Assembly: GCA_903813345.2 (NCBI GenBank)
Contig: CAIIXF020000008.1
Location: 4,661,341-4,725,340 of the forward strand
Direction of reading: 5' to 3'
Length of the DNA stretch: 64,000 bases
Origin: Owenia fusiformis
Taxonomy: Eukaryota > Annelida > Polychaeta > Sabellida > Oweniidae
The position numbers and the translations under genes are program-made. Under the pieces are notes generated by a model. That model worked only from the letters and a program-made list of their open reading frames with translations, did no database searches and was not told the origin of the DNA. This document shows positions 11,943 to 22,639 of this stretch, piece by piece. How positions within the stretch are numbered: the stretch's first letter is position 1; each line of letters opens with the position of its first letter.

Positions 11943-12281
11943 AAAAGCCAAAAAATAATTAGAAGTGAAAGAAGGGAATAAAGGGTCGAACAACAGCTTT
12001 TTACCTATAAGCACAACGTAAAAAAGCAAACTATTAACAAAAGGGGGAAACTTCTCAAAAACAACAACAGCCCTACATTTAATTCAGGCGTCATATTTGA
12101 ATTAATTTAAATCTAAGATGAAGATTTAGGACCAATTTAAAGTTTGATATATACATTTATATGTGTACATATCCCGTAATTTTAATGTACTTATTTATGA
12201 GAAGTTTCCCTTTGATAAACAGTAATTAGCCTATACCATCCCCATATTTCCCAATTCACTTCCACAAACACCTGAAGAAAG
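11943..12281. other. intron between versions B and A
   Basis: AT-rich intronic sequence with no further exon copy that I can see. A fifth version would need a minus-strand AG, a G(Y/I)F(E/D) start and a CPG motif. None is present. Confidence 0.5.
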
Positions 12282-12327
12282 AAGGGGGGGGGGGGGGGGT
12301 GTGGGGGGAAGGGGGGAAGGGGGGGGC
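12282..12327 (+). repeat. poly-G tract in the alternative-exon intron
   Basis: A near-continuous run of G broken by GTGTG and GAAG groups. On the transcribed (minus) sense strand this is a long C-rich pyrimidine tract upstream of the version B exon. The plus strand could form a G-quadruplex. It lies between versions A and B, so an effect on exon choice is possible but unproven. Confidence 0.7.
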
Positions 12328-12395
12328 TAATCATTCAAGCACAAAAAACACTGCGTGCATAAAGAAAATCAACTTGTGTACTTTGGTATTCTCAC

Positions 12396-12515
12396 TTTGT
12401 CTTTACTGTCCGTGTAACAATGTTGTAAAAGCTCTGAAAACACTGGCCCTGGGCATACAAGGGTGATGTCAATCTGGTGTTCAGCGCCCTCTACCCTCAA
12501 TGCCTCAAAGTAGCC
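12396..12515 (-). CDS. DHRS7: DHRS7-like reductase, alternative exon 5 version A
   Basis: A 120-nt exon on the minus strand with acceptor TTAG at 12519-12516 and donor GTGAGA at 12395, phase 0 at both ends. It encodes residues 210-249 of the protein, opening GYFEALRVEGAEHQIDITLV, then CPGPVFS, then ELLQHCYTDSKDK. It is the first of four tandem versions in transcript order, following the 47-nt catalytic exon at 13741. Only one version is needed to join exon 4 to exon 6 in a length that fits the family. Because 120 is divisible by 3, joining two versions would keep frame but insert 40 extra residues into the fold. Confidence 0.87.
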
Positions 12516-12689
12516 CTAAAATAACCACATGTCATGGTCTAGTATCATTGCCTATTGTAACAGTGATATTCAGCTTGTTTTCAAAACCATGTGAGCATTT
12601 GATCATGGCTATGATATTATGGTTTGAACAAAACATATGACAATATGTATTTTTATAAGGAAAATCAGAGACATAATACTACATGTATA

Positions 12690-12816
12690 CAAATATTTAA
12701 TTCTATTGAGGTGAATACCTGTGAATCTTTCACAAGTGATATTTGTCCTTCGGGCTTCGTGGAATATCACTTGTGAAAGATTCACAGGTATTCACCTCAA
12801 TAGAATTAAATATTTG
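12690..12816. repeat. perfect 54-bp-arm hairpin
   Basis: Arms at 12690-12743 and 12763-12816 are exact reverse complements, with a 19-nt loop (TGTCCTTCGGGCTTCGTGG). The arm begins CAAATATTTAATTCTATTG. A second, looser inverted pair (TATATCACTGTCATA near 12820 and its complement near 13175) encloses it, so this may be the end of a longer palindromic element spanning 12690-13195. It lies in the intron just upstream, in transcript order, of alternative exon version A. Confidence 0.9.
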
Positions 12817-13740
12817 TTTTATTATATCACTGTCATAACATCTTCTATAATTAAATAAGTCATATGTTAACATTGAAATACATTTATATTTCTTCTAACA
12901 AAATAACAATTAATACAATAAATATAAACTACCAAATTGTACTGTCAATAAATATCAACTCCCAAATTGTAGTATTTTAATTTAAAGTTTCATGTTAACA
13001 TAATAATTAATTGTAACATTGCAATGGGTCAATGAAAATGGAACCATTGTGTTCATACTCATAGTATTTATGTATTTATTTATTATGTCACAAGTCACGT
13101 GACTTCCATTGAATATCGCTAGTTATTTTTTAGTCACATGTAGAACATAGAAACCAATCAGAGAGTGAGGAATATGACAGTGATATAATACTATGTAATA
13201 TCTTGCATTGTACATATAATTGTACAGTATGAGCTTTCTAAAACTCTAAAGTTTAGATGCCATACTGTATTTGAGACTTTTTAATATATTGAATTGTATG
13301 AAATAGAGTAGTTTGTTCATCTTTAATATCTAGAGAAATTCTTCTACATTAAAAAGATATCTTTATATAAATGATATCTAATTGTATTTTATTGTATTTT
13401 AAACAGCTTGGTTTCCTGAACAAGTACCTCTGATTCTCACTTTTAAACTAAGACCATGAGTTTCCCATAGAAAAGTGGAATAACATAAAAAGAATTCATC
13501 ATACAGTAAGTACATCAGTGGATAAACAGTATATAGATGCGTTTACTACAAAAATATTATTGCAACATACAGTATTTCAAAATGTGATTTTCTCAATTTT
13601 CGATCTTCACAAACTATTAAGAAAGTCAAACTATGATGTTTATTTCACAAAATAGTTATTTAAACATTAAAAATATAAATGTATAGTGTTTATATATTTA
13701 TACTATTATATAGAGTTATATTGCAGCTTTTATTACCTAC

Positions 13741-13787
13741 CTGTATGGCATGCTTTGTACCTGTGTATGTGCCAGACATTGGTGCAC
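13741..13787 (-). CDS. DHRS7: DHRS7-like reductase, exon 4 (catalytic Tyr/Lys)
   Basis: A 47-nt exon on the minus strand, acceptor CCAG at 13791-13788, donor GTAGGT at 13740. It completes a codon split after one base and ends in phase 0. With that base it encodes residues 194-209, GAPMSGTYTGTKHAIQ. The YTGTK segment is the SDR YxxxK signature: Tyr201 is the catalytic base and Lys205 binds the cofactor ribose and lowers the Tyr pKa. The catalytic Ser188 lies 13 residues upstream in exon 3, the usual spacing. This constitutive exon splices to whichever of the four exon 5 versions is chosen. Confidence 0.87.
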
Positions 13788-14038
13788 CTGGAAATTACTG
13801 TAAATACTGTACATGTGATGGGTAACACTTTTTATAGATTTTAATGTCTTACATCCAAAATAGCTGATTTAATTCTTCAATTCATCCAAAGATTTCTGTG
13901 TGAAATAACAGAAAAACTTCCAAGCAAAAATGAAAATCCACTAGATGTAGTGATAGCAAACTTATATATTTATTTTTACACTCTCTTTTACTTCCTCTAA
14001 GATATTCAAAGTCTAAAAAGTGCACATGATAAATCTAC

Positions 14039-14231
14039 CTAATTTTCCAGCTACACTGCTAGTGACAACAATATGTCCTTTCTTTTTCTCGTACATGTGT
14101 GGCAGGACAGCTCGGGTCAGGTTCACCACCCCGAGTACATTTAACTCAAACATCTGCCGATCTACCTCAATCTCGATCTTGTCCCACTGCGCACGCTGGG
14201 ATCTCCCGGCATTGTTCACAAGAACATCAAT
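14039..14231 (-). CDS. DHRS7: DHRS7-like reductase, exon 3
   Basis: A 193-nt exon on the minus strand with acceptor CCAG at 14235-14232 and donor GTAGAT at 14038. It enters in phase 0 and leaves with one base. It encodes residues 130-193 and holds the SDR landmarks IDVLVNNAG (NNAG motif at 135-138), ELNVLG (catalytic-tetrad Asn160) and HIVVTSSVAGKL (catalytic Ser188). VLPHMYEKKKGHI matches the VLPHMIERKQGKI segment of vertebrate DHRS7. All four tetrad residues (Asn, Ser, Tyr, Lys) are therefore present across exons 3 and 4, so an active NAD(P)-dependent oxidoreductase is expected. Confidence 0.9.
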
Positions 14232-14458
14232 CTGGTAGTGAAAATTTTTTATGTAGCAACAGATGGAAAACAAGTTCTAGATTGATAGAATAGTATGTAA
14301 TAAGGTCTAATCATTACATGGACAATTTGTTAAAGTACTTTCAAAATAAGCCCATGGGCTTAATTCAGATAGAAAACATAATATTTTCTGGGTGTGGAGA
14401 TCTATGCAAGATACACCTGGCCTATTTTTAATGTTCCAAATAGAATAAAAAAGTTTAC

Positions 14459-14715
14459 CCTATTAAAGTGTTTCAGTACAATGTCTACTGCATCCTTATG
14501 TGTAGAGAACTCCCTCATGTCAAGTGGCAAAACTAAGATATCCTCCTCGCGCAATGGGCCTCCCATAATGCATTGCTTCTTCACACGTTCTAATTCGTCA
14601 ACTCTCCTGGCTGAGAGAATCAGTTTACACCCAGCAGCTGCTAGTTCATATGCTAGGTATTCCCCTATTCCACTTGAGGCCCCAGTGATCCAAACTACAT
14701 CTCCACTTAGAGCAC
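14459..14715 (-). CDS. DHRS7: DHRS7-like reductase, exon 2 (cofactor-binding)
   Basis: A 257-nt exon on the minus strand with acceptor TCAG at 14719-14716 and donor GTAAAC at 14458. It adds two bases to a codon begun in exon 1 and ends in phase 0. It encodes residues 44-129. VVWITGASSGIGEYLAYEL is the TGxxxGxG nucleotide-binding loop of the Rossmann fold. LILSARRVDELERVKKQC and EEDILVLPLDM align almost residue for residue with DHRS7 rather than with other SDR members, which is the main reason for the DHRS7 call. SARR after the second strand is compatible with NADP preference (inference). Confidence 0.92.
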
Positions 14716-14878
14716 CTGAAATTTTGCACTTTTGCCCTACATACAACAGCATTAAGCAATAATATTATGCTCTTAAGGAGGCACTCTCGACTTTAGAACT
14801 TTCTTACAATATTAAGTTTACTCATATGCTTTATGCACAATAGTTAATTAATCCTCAAACAGACCCCAGGATTTGCCA

Positions 14879-15058
14879 AAGGGGTTCACTTTTTGGAAAA
14901 TTCCAGGGGGGTTCACGTTTGACAATTTTGGTCCAAAAATGGCCAAGCATTTTCTCGATTCAGAATGGTGAAAAACAGCGTGATTTTGAAAGAATTTATG
15001 GCCAGGGGAGGGGGTTCGCTCGAACCCATTGTACCCCCCCCCCGTCTACAGGCCTGTC
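14879..15058 (+). repeat. G-rich dispersed repeat E
   Basis: Another copy of the repeat seen at 10839 and 23671, with GGGGTTCACTTTTTGGAAAA, CAGAATGGTGAAAAAC and a poly-C end. It lies in the intron between exons 1 and 2 of the reductase. Confidence 0.75.
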
Positions 15059-15279
15059 AAATATACCTGTGTATGAACATAAATCTACAATTCTAACATT
15101 TATGTGAAATTAATATATGAGGTAAATCATATTTTTCATTTTCAGATGTTTAACAGAAAGTTATAATAATGAGGTTTTGCATAACAGATTTAAGACCATT
15201 TATTCAAATGTATTTGTTATGTGAAACAGAGACTCCGAGCTCTATTTTCCTAAACATTTTGGAATCTATCACAACTTAC

Positions 15280-15409
15280 ATGGCTTGCTACCAAATTTTT
15301 CTGCCCACATTAACGTCAAATCTCCATCAGCTTTGATCAATCGGTAGATTTGCACAATAATGATGGCTATTATGGCATATTCTACCAAACTGCACAATCC
15401 AAAATCCAT
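15280..15409 (-). CDS. DHRS7: DHRS7-like reductase, exon 1 with start
   Basis: Coding part of exon 1 on the minus strand, from the ATG at 15409 to a GTAAGT donor at 15279, 130 nt, leaving one base of a split codon. The start lies in CCACCACCATGG, a strong Kozak context. Residues 1-43 begin MDFGLCSLVEYAIIAIIIVQ, an N-terminal hydrophobic anchor, then ADGDLTLMWAEKFGSKP, which matches the ADLTLLWAEWQGRRP region of DHRS7. DHRS7 is an endoplasmic-reticulum membrane reductase acting on steroids and retinoids in mammals; the substrate here is unknown. Exons 1-6 add up to 305 residues plus one missing short exon, against about 339 in mammals. Confidence 0.9.
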
Positions 15410-15683
15410 GGTGGTGGCTTGGTTACAATGATTTACTGAAAATAATCACATGCATGGCGCTTAATAAATTAGTTTGAAAGGGGGAGTAGTGATGAGTTAA
15501 AACAAAACAAATGCGTGCCATATTCGCAATTTTCTTTTTTGATCGCAATATTTGCGTGTAAAATTTAACTTGTATCAACCGTCAAATTCCTCCATTTATT
15601 GGTACTTCCGGGCCACTTCGGGGCACTTCCGGGCCAGTCAAACGGGGAATCCCCTTTTAATCCAACCGCCATCTTGAAAAGTG
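15410..15683. promoter_or_regulatory. candidate bidirectional promoter
   Basis: The 274 bp between the minus-strand reductase start and a plus-strand ATG hold two ACTTCCGG boxes (15604-15611 and 15625-15632), which read CCGGAAGT, an ETS-type site, on the minus strand. They also hold GCCATCTTG at 15668-15676, the core of a YY1-like site. The segment 15600-15670 is GC-richer than its surroundings. ETS plus YY1 boxes without a TATA box are typical of TATA-less, often bidirectional, housekeeping promoters. Confidence 0.6.
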
Positions 15684-15796
15684 ATGGAATCTCTCTCGAT
15701 CCAAAAACGAAAATTTCTTCGTTCTGCCGATAAACCCAGACAATTGTGGATTCAACTACACGAAAAGAATGCTAAAATACCAAGGAATCTATTGAA
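15684..15796 (+). CDS. possible first exon of an unknown divergent gene
   Basis: An ATG at 15684 opens 37 codons ending at an in-frame GTAGGT donor (15797), leaving two bases of a split codon. The product starts MESLSIQKRKFLRSADK and continues with RQLWIQLHEKNAKIPRNLL, basic and without low-complexity character. The YY1-like GCCATCTTG box sits 8 bp upstream of the ATG. I do not recognise the protein and found no second exon, so it could also be a chance frame or part of a non-coding transcript. Its position opposite the reductase start, across a GC-rich ETS-containing segment, is what supports it. Confidence 0.4.
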
Positions 15797-16222
15797 GTAG
15801 GTATCATAAGTGTAAGGGGCGTAGATAATTCTCCCAAGTTGTAATAATACAGGCAAAAGATTGGGCTCGGTCCAGAACTATAGTCCTGGCACGGGATAAG
15901 GTCAGGCCCGGGAGGTCAGGCAACTTTTTGACTCGGAGACCTCAACTCGAGGAGTTTGCTGCATTTTCTTGTTTGGCCATGATCAAAATATGGTAACCTT
16001 ACGGGCGAGGATAATTTCCTTTTTACTTTTATATGCTTATTGAGTCAAGGCTTGCTCTTGAGTCAAGGCTTGCTCTATTGACTTCTTTTTCCTTCTAGAC
16101 AAATTCCTAAAAATTAGATCTACAGCATAGGCCAAGGGAAAAGTAATAGTAAGCTGTATATAGAAGAGTCTCTTCTATTTAAAGCTTACTAAAAGTTTTT
16201 TTCACGGCCTGACTTCGTCGGA

Positions 16223-17178
16223 TGAAGATGTGACGTTGAAAATAACGTACATGTATCGCCCAGATCCAACATTATAAATAAAAAAAATTCCTTACCCTGC
16301 TAGGAACGTTAAGTACCCGGTCACCCAGTTACCCGGTTACCCGGTCACCCAGTTTTTTACACAAACCCGGCCAAGGGAAAAACTTCGGTAGAACTTGAAA
16401 AATAAGATTTACCTGAAGATTAGGAGTCTTACATACCCTCTAGAGGTTAGGACACACATTCCAATGAAACCATATCAGCTTTGTTTTGTTCATGATGAAG
16501 CATAAGCACAGTACTTGATTGAAATTTGTGATAATGCTTTTTGGATTTTTCCATTTGACTTCCGGGACAGTGTTGCCCCTATCACGAAATAATGTATTGA
16601 CGTTGAACTTTAATTTTGTGACATGTCATCCAACCATGTCTGATGAAAAAATAATTAAGATATTTGAAAAGAATGTTTTGAGGTGTTTTGCAGACGAGTT
16701 TAGGACAGGGTAGGGGAGGATGGCCTGTTCTCAGATAGAAGAAACTGCATGATTAACAGTTGAACTATTGGTCTGAATAAAATGCTGCGCGGAATGGGTT
16801 ACAAATGTTCGGTAATTTATCGTAGTGAAACTTCCGGAACTTACTAGGAAAACAATCATTTTCACGATCCATATTTTACCTCTTGGATATTGTGCTAAAT
16901 GCTCTATAGTTGACGCAGCAAAGGTGATAGGGTTCCATTGAAATGTGTGTTCTAACCTCTAGAGGGTATGTAAGACTCCTAATCTTCAGGTAAATCTTAT
17001 TTTTCAAGTTCTACCGAAGTTTTTCCCTTGGCCGGGTTTGTGTAAAAAACTGGGTGACCGGGTAACCGGGTAACTGGGTGACCGGGTACTTAACGTTCCT
17101 AGCAGGGTAAGGAATTTTTTTTATTTATAATGTTGGATCTGGGCGATACATGTACGTTATTTTCAACGTCACATCTTC
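16223..17178. mobile_element. fold-back element D, copy 1
   Basis: Arms of about 250 bp (16223-16472 and 16931-17178) are near-perfect inverted repeats around a central segment of about 460 bp. The arms carry the tandem group ACCCGGTCACCCAGTTACCC and GTTTTTTACACAAACCCGGCC. A partial piece lies at 18090-18130 and a further relative at 59150-59825. Frames in the centre are not supported as genes. Confidence 0.85.
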
Positions 17179-17500
17179 ACCATTTCACATCGTAAGAACG
17201 TTTTGACAACGTTAACTTTTAACGTTAAAATAACGTCGGTAATGAACCGATTTAGTGAGAACATATTGACGTCTTTGTATTGTTTCCTTAACTCACAAAT
17301 ATTTTGAAGCCATTTCCACAATGTTGAAATTCAACCATCCATCGACGTTTTGCTGAATATCTAAATAACGTCAGATCAATACGGTCTATGAACGTCATTA
17401 TTGACGTCACATTTTGAGGTTATTTCAAATTGAAAAAAACTTTCGACAACGTTAAATTTTAACGTTAACAATACGTCAGAAATGAACCGGTCGACCGGGT
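17179..17500. repeat. AACGTT-rich duplicated segment
   Basis: Two diverged copies of a unit with CGTTTTGACAACGTTAACTT, TTAACGTTAA and CGTCGGTAATGAACCG. The same sequence occurs at 59220-59600, so it belongs to the same repeat family as element D. Confidence 0.7.
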
Positions 17501-18519
17501 ACCCTGGACTGTATTCTTCGTCTGAATAAATTCAGACTGTAAGTCACCTATTGTAAAATGTGGTGTTGTATAAATGTTACAAATGAGTTTGTATAATGAT
17601 AAAATGATTACCTTTTTAAGAACTTACAATATTATTTGTTTGAAGTTAAAAGTCAAAGTTCAAAAATTTGCATATCTCGTTTAGATCTCGTGAACTCAAA
17701 CGTCCTTGACATTGATTTCGCGATCTACTTATGAACACATCCTGAAGTTTTGGTGAGTCTGAACATTTCATTATTTTATACACAGATGTTGGCCAGATTG
17801 TTTTGAAGTAGGATCATAGGCTCAAAGAATAATATTTATTGAGCTACTGATTCTACTACAAAATAATCTTGCCGGGATCTATGATTTTATATCAACTTGT
17901 ACCCGCGTTATACAAATATTTTTGCTTCTAGTTTAAGATGAACATCTCTTCAACATATTCACCAATTTTCAAGGTGAACATTCTTGTAATAAACGAGAAA
18001 TTTATGTGCACAAAATATCGCCGCGATTTCCATGCGAAGGGTATCAATCATAACAGACCGAATATTATATTCGGTCTGTTGGATACATACTACCGGTACC
18101 GGGTCACCTGGTTTTTTACACAAACCTTGGCCTATGATCTAAGATAAAACACTGAAAATTTATTTCAATTATTTTCACTGCCCCAAGTTATAAAACATGA
18201 AACTGTCTCGACTATGTCCCAGTGTGTCCAAACATAATGAGTCATTACAGTATTAATAAGTAAAATAGGTATAAAATATAAAAACTCACCTTTTATTTCA
18301 GATCATGAACAGATGAAGTTTGGACTTTCCCCACACAGCCTCGTTTTGGAAGAGGAATTCCTGCGACCTATATTTTGACCCCAAATTTCATATTGCATTT
18401 GTATATAAATTGGATAATAGAAGTGTTTGAGGTGTTTTGAAGTTTATGTTTTAAATTTAATCTTTGACTCAACATAATCAAATTGCTGTAAATTGCTATC
18501 GAATATGATCTAAGCATAT
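17501..18519. other. no gene seen
   Basis: AT-rich sequence upstream of the HHIPL start. It contains the partial element D piece at 18090-18130 and a short inverted pair around ACAGACCGAATAT near 18053-18080. No exon was supported. Confidence 0.4.
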
Positions 18520-18569
18520 TTCATTTTTTAAAGTTCCCGCAAAATGACGTCACCGGAAGTTTCAATGTT
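18520..18569 (+). promoter_or_regulatory. HHIPL core promoter candidates
   Basis: TGACGTCA at 18545-18552 is a perfect palindromic CRE/ATF site. It is followed immediately by CCGGAAGT at 18553-18560, an ETS-type site, nine bases before the start codon. No TATA box is evident close by. The two sites could instead lie in a short 5' leader. Confidence 0.5.
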
Positions 18570-19562
18570 ATGAAAAACGGAGAAAGCATGAAGAGCGGAC
18601 ATACAGATGCTGTTACCTTATTGCAGATTTTGGGTATAATCTGCGTCAATTTAACATTAATACAATGTCACCCGCAATGTTTAGACTTCAGACCACCTTT
18701 CCAACAGGAGAAGTTATCTCCTTTTTGTGCGAATTATAAAGAATTTGGCTGTTGCACTGGGAGCAAAGATAGGCAGATTCAAGAACAGTATGAAGAAACT
18801 GTAAAGAAATTGAAAGCTGAAAATCTTCATCACTGCAACCAATATCTTGAAGATATTCTGTGTCAAGCTTGCTCACCTTATGCAGCACATAGCTATGCAT
18901 CAGAGAGTAACCCAAATGCTCCGCCAAGAGAATTACCTGGACTTTGTAGGACTTACTGCAACGATTTCTACAACGCGTGCAAAGATATCGTCAAACATAT
19001 CACTAATAGCAGCATCATTTTACAGTCATTGAGTTCAGCTGATCAGTTTTGTGAGTTCAATGCTATACCGGATGTTGATTATTGTTTTCCAGAGTTGCTG
19101 AGCAATCCAATTTTGACGAAAAAAGTCACAAATAATGCCACAACTGTCAAAGGTTGTCTGTGCCTTGAGGAGTTTGCTTCTGAGCTTCGACAACCATTGC
19201 TTATGCGTCATGCTAATGACGATACAGAAAGGATCTTCATTGGAAAACAATTAGGACTTGTGTACATATTTTACAAAAATAAAACAAAAATAGAAGAACC
19301 ATTTTTGAATATCACGGAAATAGTCTTGACAACAAGTCGCGAAGGAGATGAACGAGGTTTTCTCGGAATGACATTTCACCCAAATTATACAACTAATCGG
19401 AAATTATACATATTTTATTCTACTAAATCAAAAGGAGGGGACCATACCACAGTGATATCTGAAATGCTTGTACAAGCTAACAACCCTAATAAAGTCGATG
19501 CCAACTCAGAGCGTATTATTCTTAAGATTGAGCAACCAAATTGGAACCATAATGGAGGAGAG
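18570..19562 (+). CDS. HHIPL: HHIP-like protein, exon 1
   Basis: A 993-nt coding segment (331 codons, ending in phase 0 at a GTGAAT donor). A basic start is followed by the hydrophobic LLQILGIICVNLTL, a signal peptide, so the product should be secreted. HPQCLDFRPPFQ...FCANYKEFGCC and the following cysteines form the folate-receptor-like domain that opens HHIP and HHIPL proteins. From about residue 200 (CLCLEEFASELRQPLL) the six-bladed glucose/sorbosone-dehydrogenase-like propeller begins: ERGFLGMTFHPNY, TNRKLYIFYS, NWNHNGGE. The family binds Hedgehog ligands (HHIP) or is of unclear function (HHIPL1/2). A second ATG at 18588 is an alternative start. Confidence 0.93.
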
Positions 19563-19746
19563 GTGAATATATTTTGTTGATTACTGAATATTTCTTATCA
19601 ATATGACACTATGTCATTCCCACAATGAAGCTGTCTTTTAAGATGCAAAATCAAATATTTGTAAGGTTATATAGAGTTAATATCTCTGAATGCTTTGCCA
19701 ATGAAAGTTCAGCATAAAACCAGGCTCTTAGTTTCACACAATCAGT

Positions 19747-22630
19747 CCCTTATAAAAAATTCAACCTTGAAAGTCCGAATTTAAACCGTTGCACAATCAT
19801 TGTACAATCATTGATCCGATCATTTATGCAACCATGCCAACCGTTACGATGCAACCATTACAATTTTGGTTGTAAACTCATTGAAATGTTTCAATCATAT
19901 GTAACCATTGTAAACGCTTGACAATTTTGGTTGCATTTCTTGCAACCGTTTCAATAGAATGCAACCCTTTAAAACTATGGCAATTTTATCTCAATACAAC
20001 ATAAAATAATTATCTTGCTCTTTAAAAAATATATTTCAAATGTGTGTATTTCATGCATACTGTACAGTACATGTCAAAATTTAAATGGTTTGATCAAAAA
20101 GATATTTAAAGTATTGAAATAGTTAAGTAAACTTGTCTTGTGAATGAAAATATATTAAACCAATTTTCATCTAACTTTGAAGGATGGTGATTGTCTAACT
20201 CACATGTATATTATCTAGATAACAGCAATGCTTAGGCATAGCAAATCCCCCTCGCTGTCATGACTATCATTTTTACAAAATCACTTCACTATTTTTTAAG
20301 TTATTGCAAAATCATTTGAAAAAAATTTTGATTGGGTCAAGTCTTGGATTTTACACTTCACCTTGCAATCATCGCAATTATAAAGGAAGGAAGATGTGTC
20401 TGGAAGGAAGAAATCCTTCAATGGGAAAATAATCTGTTTTGATTTGATATTTTTGATTTGATAGAGAAAATGCAATCAGACATTACAGGATGTGTTTTAA
20501 ATAATTAAGTCGATAAGCATAACTTAAAAAACTCTGATTACAGTTAGACTCAGTCTATCTAGTTTGATTAGAGTCTGCTTTGAAGGATGTGTCTAAAGAA
20601 ACTTTATTAATCCATTAATCCATAAACAAAACAAAAATAATTCGGCAAGGCAAAACAAACCTTATTATATCAGTTTGATTAGAGTCTGCTATAAAGGAAG
20701 CATCCTATGTAATTTAAATTATTCCATACACAGAACTTGATAAATAATTTGCCAAAGAAAATCTCCCATATTTTCCTCCAGATTTTTCCAAGTTTAGAGT
20801 TTTGAAAAATAAGCCCTGTTTTTGGTTTTTATTTTTTAATCATCAACACATATCATTTAAACTGAAAACACTTTTCAGTACAAATGCTCTGCCCTAGTGA
20901 ATAAAGTAAAACCATGGACTTTCAATCTATTGAATGCCTATGGTAAAACAAACTAAATAAAAAATTCTGAAAATATTATTTGCAGTTTCATATTCTTGCT
21001 ATTTGAGATTTCTCAGCACTTATTGAAGTAATTGAATAAAGAAATAAACCCTCAAAAATCTGAAAACACTTTTTAAATTTTAACTCCCCCCCCCCTCTGC
21101 ATGAAATAGATAATTAAAATAAATATATAGTATAACACAAGATGAAAATAGATATAACAGAAACTAGAGCTATGAACCCTTTTTCTTGTCAAGCATTTTA
21201 ATTAGCCGTTCAACCGTTTTAATTAACTGTTCAACCGTTTTAATTAGCTGTTCAAACCGTTTTAATTAGCTGTTCAACCGTTTTAATTGGCTGTTCAAGC
21301 ATTTTGATTTTCTTAAACCCATGAGAATATCAATATGTAGTAGGTATTGTTGTGTTGAGCATTGTTATAAAAAATATTTGCCAAGAAAGAACATGGTAAT
21401 TAAATCTGTTGTGAATAATGTGTTTCACACATAATATACAGTCAATATCAAAATAGTCCTCTTGTTTGTATTTTTTAAATTTTAGTGAGTCATACTCTTG
21501 ATATTTGGTGTTAACTACACATGGATACATTTGAAGACCCATTTTGCTGGGAGGGGGGCTGAATACTGGCCTGTTCATTGTATATAAACTTTTGTGGGGG
21601 TCCTGAGCTAAACCCTCCGATATCAATATGTTCCCAAACCAATCTATTTGTATATCATGGGTGTAGCAATAATTCATCTACCTCAACAAAATTTACTGAA
21701 ATTATTGATTCAGATGCTTTCCATTGAAACTGTGAAAATTAAGTCTTTGGTGCCTGAATGCATTATTACTATAAAAACATTTTTACTAAATAAAGCAATC
21801 AACTTGTGATTACATGTTTGTATTATTTTGTACATCATACCCTGCTTCTTTTGATCATACATGTATATCAGTCTAATCATGAACAAAAACAATGGTTTCT
21901 CGTCTTGTGATTTTGTTAAGTTTAAAGGAAATCTTAAGATTTTCCTTGGTCAATTTCTTAACCAAATTGGAATTTTGCTCAATTCTTTTCATAATTAACA
22001 TTAAAAATACATTATTTTGGCAATATCAGATAATGGGAAATAAACATTAGATACGGTACTTTTAATTGTGTAAATAATGTAAATGACAGAGAACATAAAT
22101 TATCATATGCCATTGAGTGGAAAACTAGTCTGGTATCGCATTCCTAAATCCGTACTGGAGAAAGAAACATATGAACATGAATTTAGTAATTTACTATAAT
22201 AAACATGCATGTATGCTTGCAGAAAAAATATCCTAATATACTGTTGTTGAATAGAGGTAGATTCAAATCCTTACTTAAAGATAATTTTGATTCAAGTAAA
22301 ATGATTACTTTTTTGGAACGATACCAATTCAGGATGGTTGCAGGGCTTGAACTATGTAATCATTGAACAAAACGTATTGCAACCATTTACATTTCAATGT
22401 GAAATGGTTGCAGTTTACAATGGTTGCAGATTACAATGATTGTATAGAAATGGTTGCGCAGTCGTTGAAAAAGAGTTGACTTTGTTTGGTTGAACGCAAT
22501 GGTTGCACAATGATTGCTTATCACCGTACAATGGTTTTTCCTTTGATCTTAGTAGTTGAAACAATCAGTATTCAATGAATGATGGAAACGGTTTAAATTC
22601 GGACTTTCAAGGTTGAATTTTTTATAAGGG
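19747..22630. mobile_element. 2.9-kb inverted-repeat transposon in HHIPL intron 1
   Basis: The ends at 19747 (CCCTTATAAAAAATTCAACC...) and 22630 are inverted repeats of about 46 bp, differing at few positions. Inside each end are many copies of GCAACCATT-like motifs (19790-19990 and 22330-22560), in mirrored orientation, typical of subterminal transposase-binding repeats. The centre is AT-rich and holds no transposase that I recognise. No clear target duplication, so the superfamily is not assigned. Confidence 0.8.
21180..21305. repeat. about 25-bp tandem repeat
   Basis: Five copies of a unit CCGTTTTAATTAGCTGTTCAA with small changes, inside the 2.9-kb element. Confidence 0.85.
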
Positions 22631-22639
22631 GTATCATGA

